This document shows positions 5,100 to 5,620 of a stretch of 5,620 nt of DNA, one piece after another (position 1 is the first letter of the stretch; every line of letters begins with the position of its first letter). This stretch comes from OCS116 cluster bacterium (GTDB lineage: Bacteria > Pseudomonadota > Alphaproteobacteria > Rhizobiales > OSC116): the NCBI GenBank assembly GCA_002402005.2, contig NVUS02000085.1, positions 1 through 5,620 on the forward strand, in the 5' to 3' direction. The position numbers and the translations under genes are program-made. Below the pieces are notes generated by a model. That model was not told the origin of the DNA. It did not search any database and saw nothing but the letters and a program-made list of their open reading frames with translations.

Positions 5100-5620
5100 A
5101 TGGATTTGGCTAGAATGGCTTCGACTGCGGCAACAAAAACACCCCGAAAAGCGGTTAAAAAACCCATTGCCAAAAAACCCGCACGCAAAACGGCTGCACC
5201 AAAACGCAAGAAACCCACAATAAATCAAACCACAAAGACCAAAAACCGCACAAAAGCCAAAACCAAACAGCAGCCGCTATTATGGCGGGCGATTAAATTC
5301 ACCAGCTATTGGCTAAGTTTTCTGGCGGCTTTGGGTTTCATTGCCGGCATGGCGGTGTTTTTCTATTATTCGATGGATTTGCCCAACCCAGACACACTCA
5401 AAATGCCCAAATCCGTGCCGACCATCACCATCACCTCATCAGATGGCGAAGTGCTCACCCATCGGGCGGCGCAACAATCTGGCCATATTGCGGTTAAATT
5501 ATTGCCTTTGCATACCAAGCAAGCGTTGATCGCCATCGAGGATAGAAGTTTTTACAGCCATAATGGAGTGAATGTATTTGGCATTGCCCGCGCTGCGTTT
5601 ACCAATTTGGTGAAAGGCAC
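5100..5620 (+). CDS. Class A penicillin-binding protein (GT51, PBP1A-like), 3' end cut by window edge
   Basis: The visible 173 residues are the N-terminus of a bifunctional peptidoglycan synthase, which polymerises glycan strands from lipid II and normally also cross-links them. Residues 13-56 are a cytoplasmic low-complexity tail with 19 Lys/Arg and no acidic residue. A single membrane anchor spans about 66-90, then the chain enters the periplasm (SMDLPNPDTLK). ITSSDGEVL (111-119) resembles the short strand before the GT51 fold. AIEDRSFYSHNGVNVFGIARA (145-165) is GT51 motif 1, with the predicted catalytic E147 in ED-x-x-F-x-x-H-x-G. The remaining glycosyltransferase motifs and any transpeptidase domain lie outside the window. 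An in-frame stop at 5094-5096 limits the start to ATG 5100 or ATG 5115. The second has GGA ten bases upstream and would begin MASTAAT; the choice is open. It follows gyrB after a 64-base gap and may have its own promoter. Confidence 0.92.
   Translation, partial: MDLARMASTAATKTPRKAVKKPIAKKPARKTAAPKRKKPTINQTTKTKNRTKAKTKQQPLLWRAIKFTSYWLSFLAALGFIAGMAVFFYYSMDLPNPDTLKMPKSVPTITITSSDGEVLTHRAAQQSGHIAVKLLPLHTKQALIAIEDRSFYSHNGVNVFGIARAAFTNLVKG

Noticed and set aside
5040..5228. 62-codon minus-strand frame rich in Cys/Phe
   Set aside because: It is the mirror of the lysine-rich PBP tail (AAA/AAC codons read as Phe/Val) and has no independent support.
1..5620. CRISPR array, tRNA, rRNA, insertion sequence or attachment site
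   Set aside because: No regularly spaced repeats, cloverleaf-like sequence, transposase frame or terminal inverted repeats were seen on either strand.

Overview
The window looks like an alphaproteobacterial chromosome with moderate, slightly A+T-leaning composition. This rests on three things: the character of the GyrB protein (811 residues from the preferred start, RGKILNVERA wording in the TOPRIM region), the presence of a DUF2306 membrane protein, and gyrB lying away from dnaN/recF. The exact genus cannot be read from the sequence. Five confident genes lie wholly or mostly on the plus strand. A sixth, cut by the left edge, is on the minus strand.

Left part (1-2334): a TetR-family repressor gene runs leftwards out of the window. 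It is divergent from a tight three-gene operon of membrane proteins: an unrecognised four-helix protein, a DUF2306 protein and a LysE/RhtB-type exporter. The genes are separated by only 1 and 9 bases. Between the repressor and the operon is a perfect 13-bp palindrome (TTGACA-G-TGTCAA). Its left arm is also the -35 box of a consensus-like promoter reading into the operon, so the layout predicts direct repression by the divergent regulator and induction by an unknown ligand. This is a local regulator-plus-exporter cassette. Its substrate is not visible from sequence.

Middle (2335-2599): a 265-bp intergenic stretch before gyrB. It holds a perfect FNR/FixK-type palindrome (TTGAT-ATAA-ATCAA) and a possible 29-residue single-helix membrane micro-protein on the minus strand that overlaps it. 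It also holds a candidate gyrB -10 box, one DnaA-box-like 9-mer, and the first of three closely spaced GANTC (CcrM) sites. No convincing terminator was found after the exporter gene.

Right part (2600-5620): a complete gyrB (DNA gyrase subunit B) with all recognisable ATPase and TOPRIM motifs. It is followed by a short spacer with an 8-bp inverted repeat, then the 5' part of a class A penicillin-binding protein gene (GT51 glycosyltransferase, PBP1A-like). That protein carries an unusually lysine-rich cytoplasmic tail. The gyrB and PBP genes are housekeeping functions and the PBP is truncated by the window edge.

Nothing here is clearly an undescribed defence or mobile system. The best candidates for new biology are the TetR-controlled membrane operon, the micro-protein/FNR-box locus upstream of gyrB, and the regulatory repeat in front of the PBP gene.
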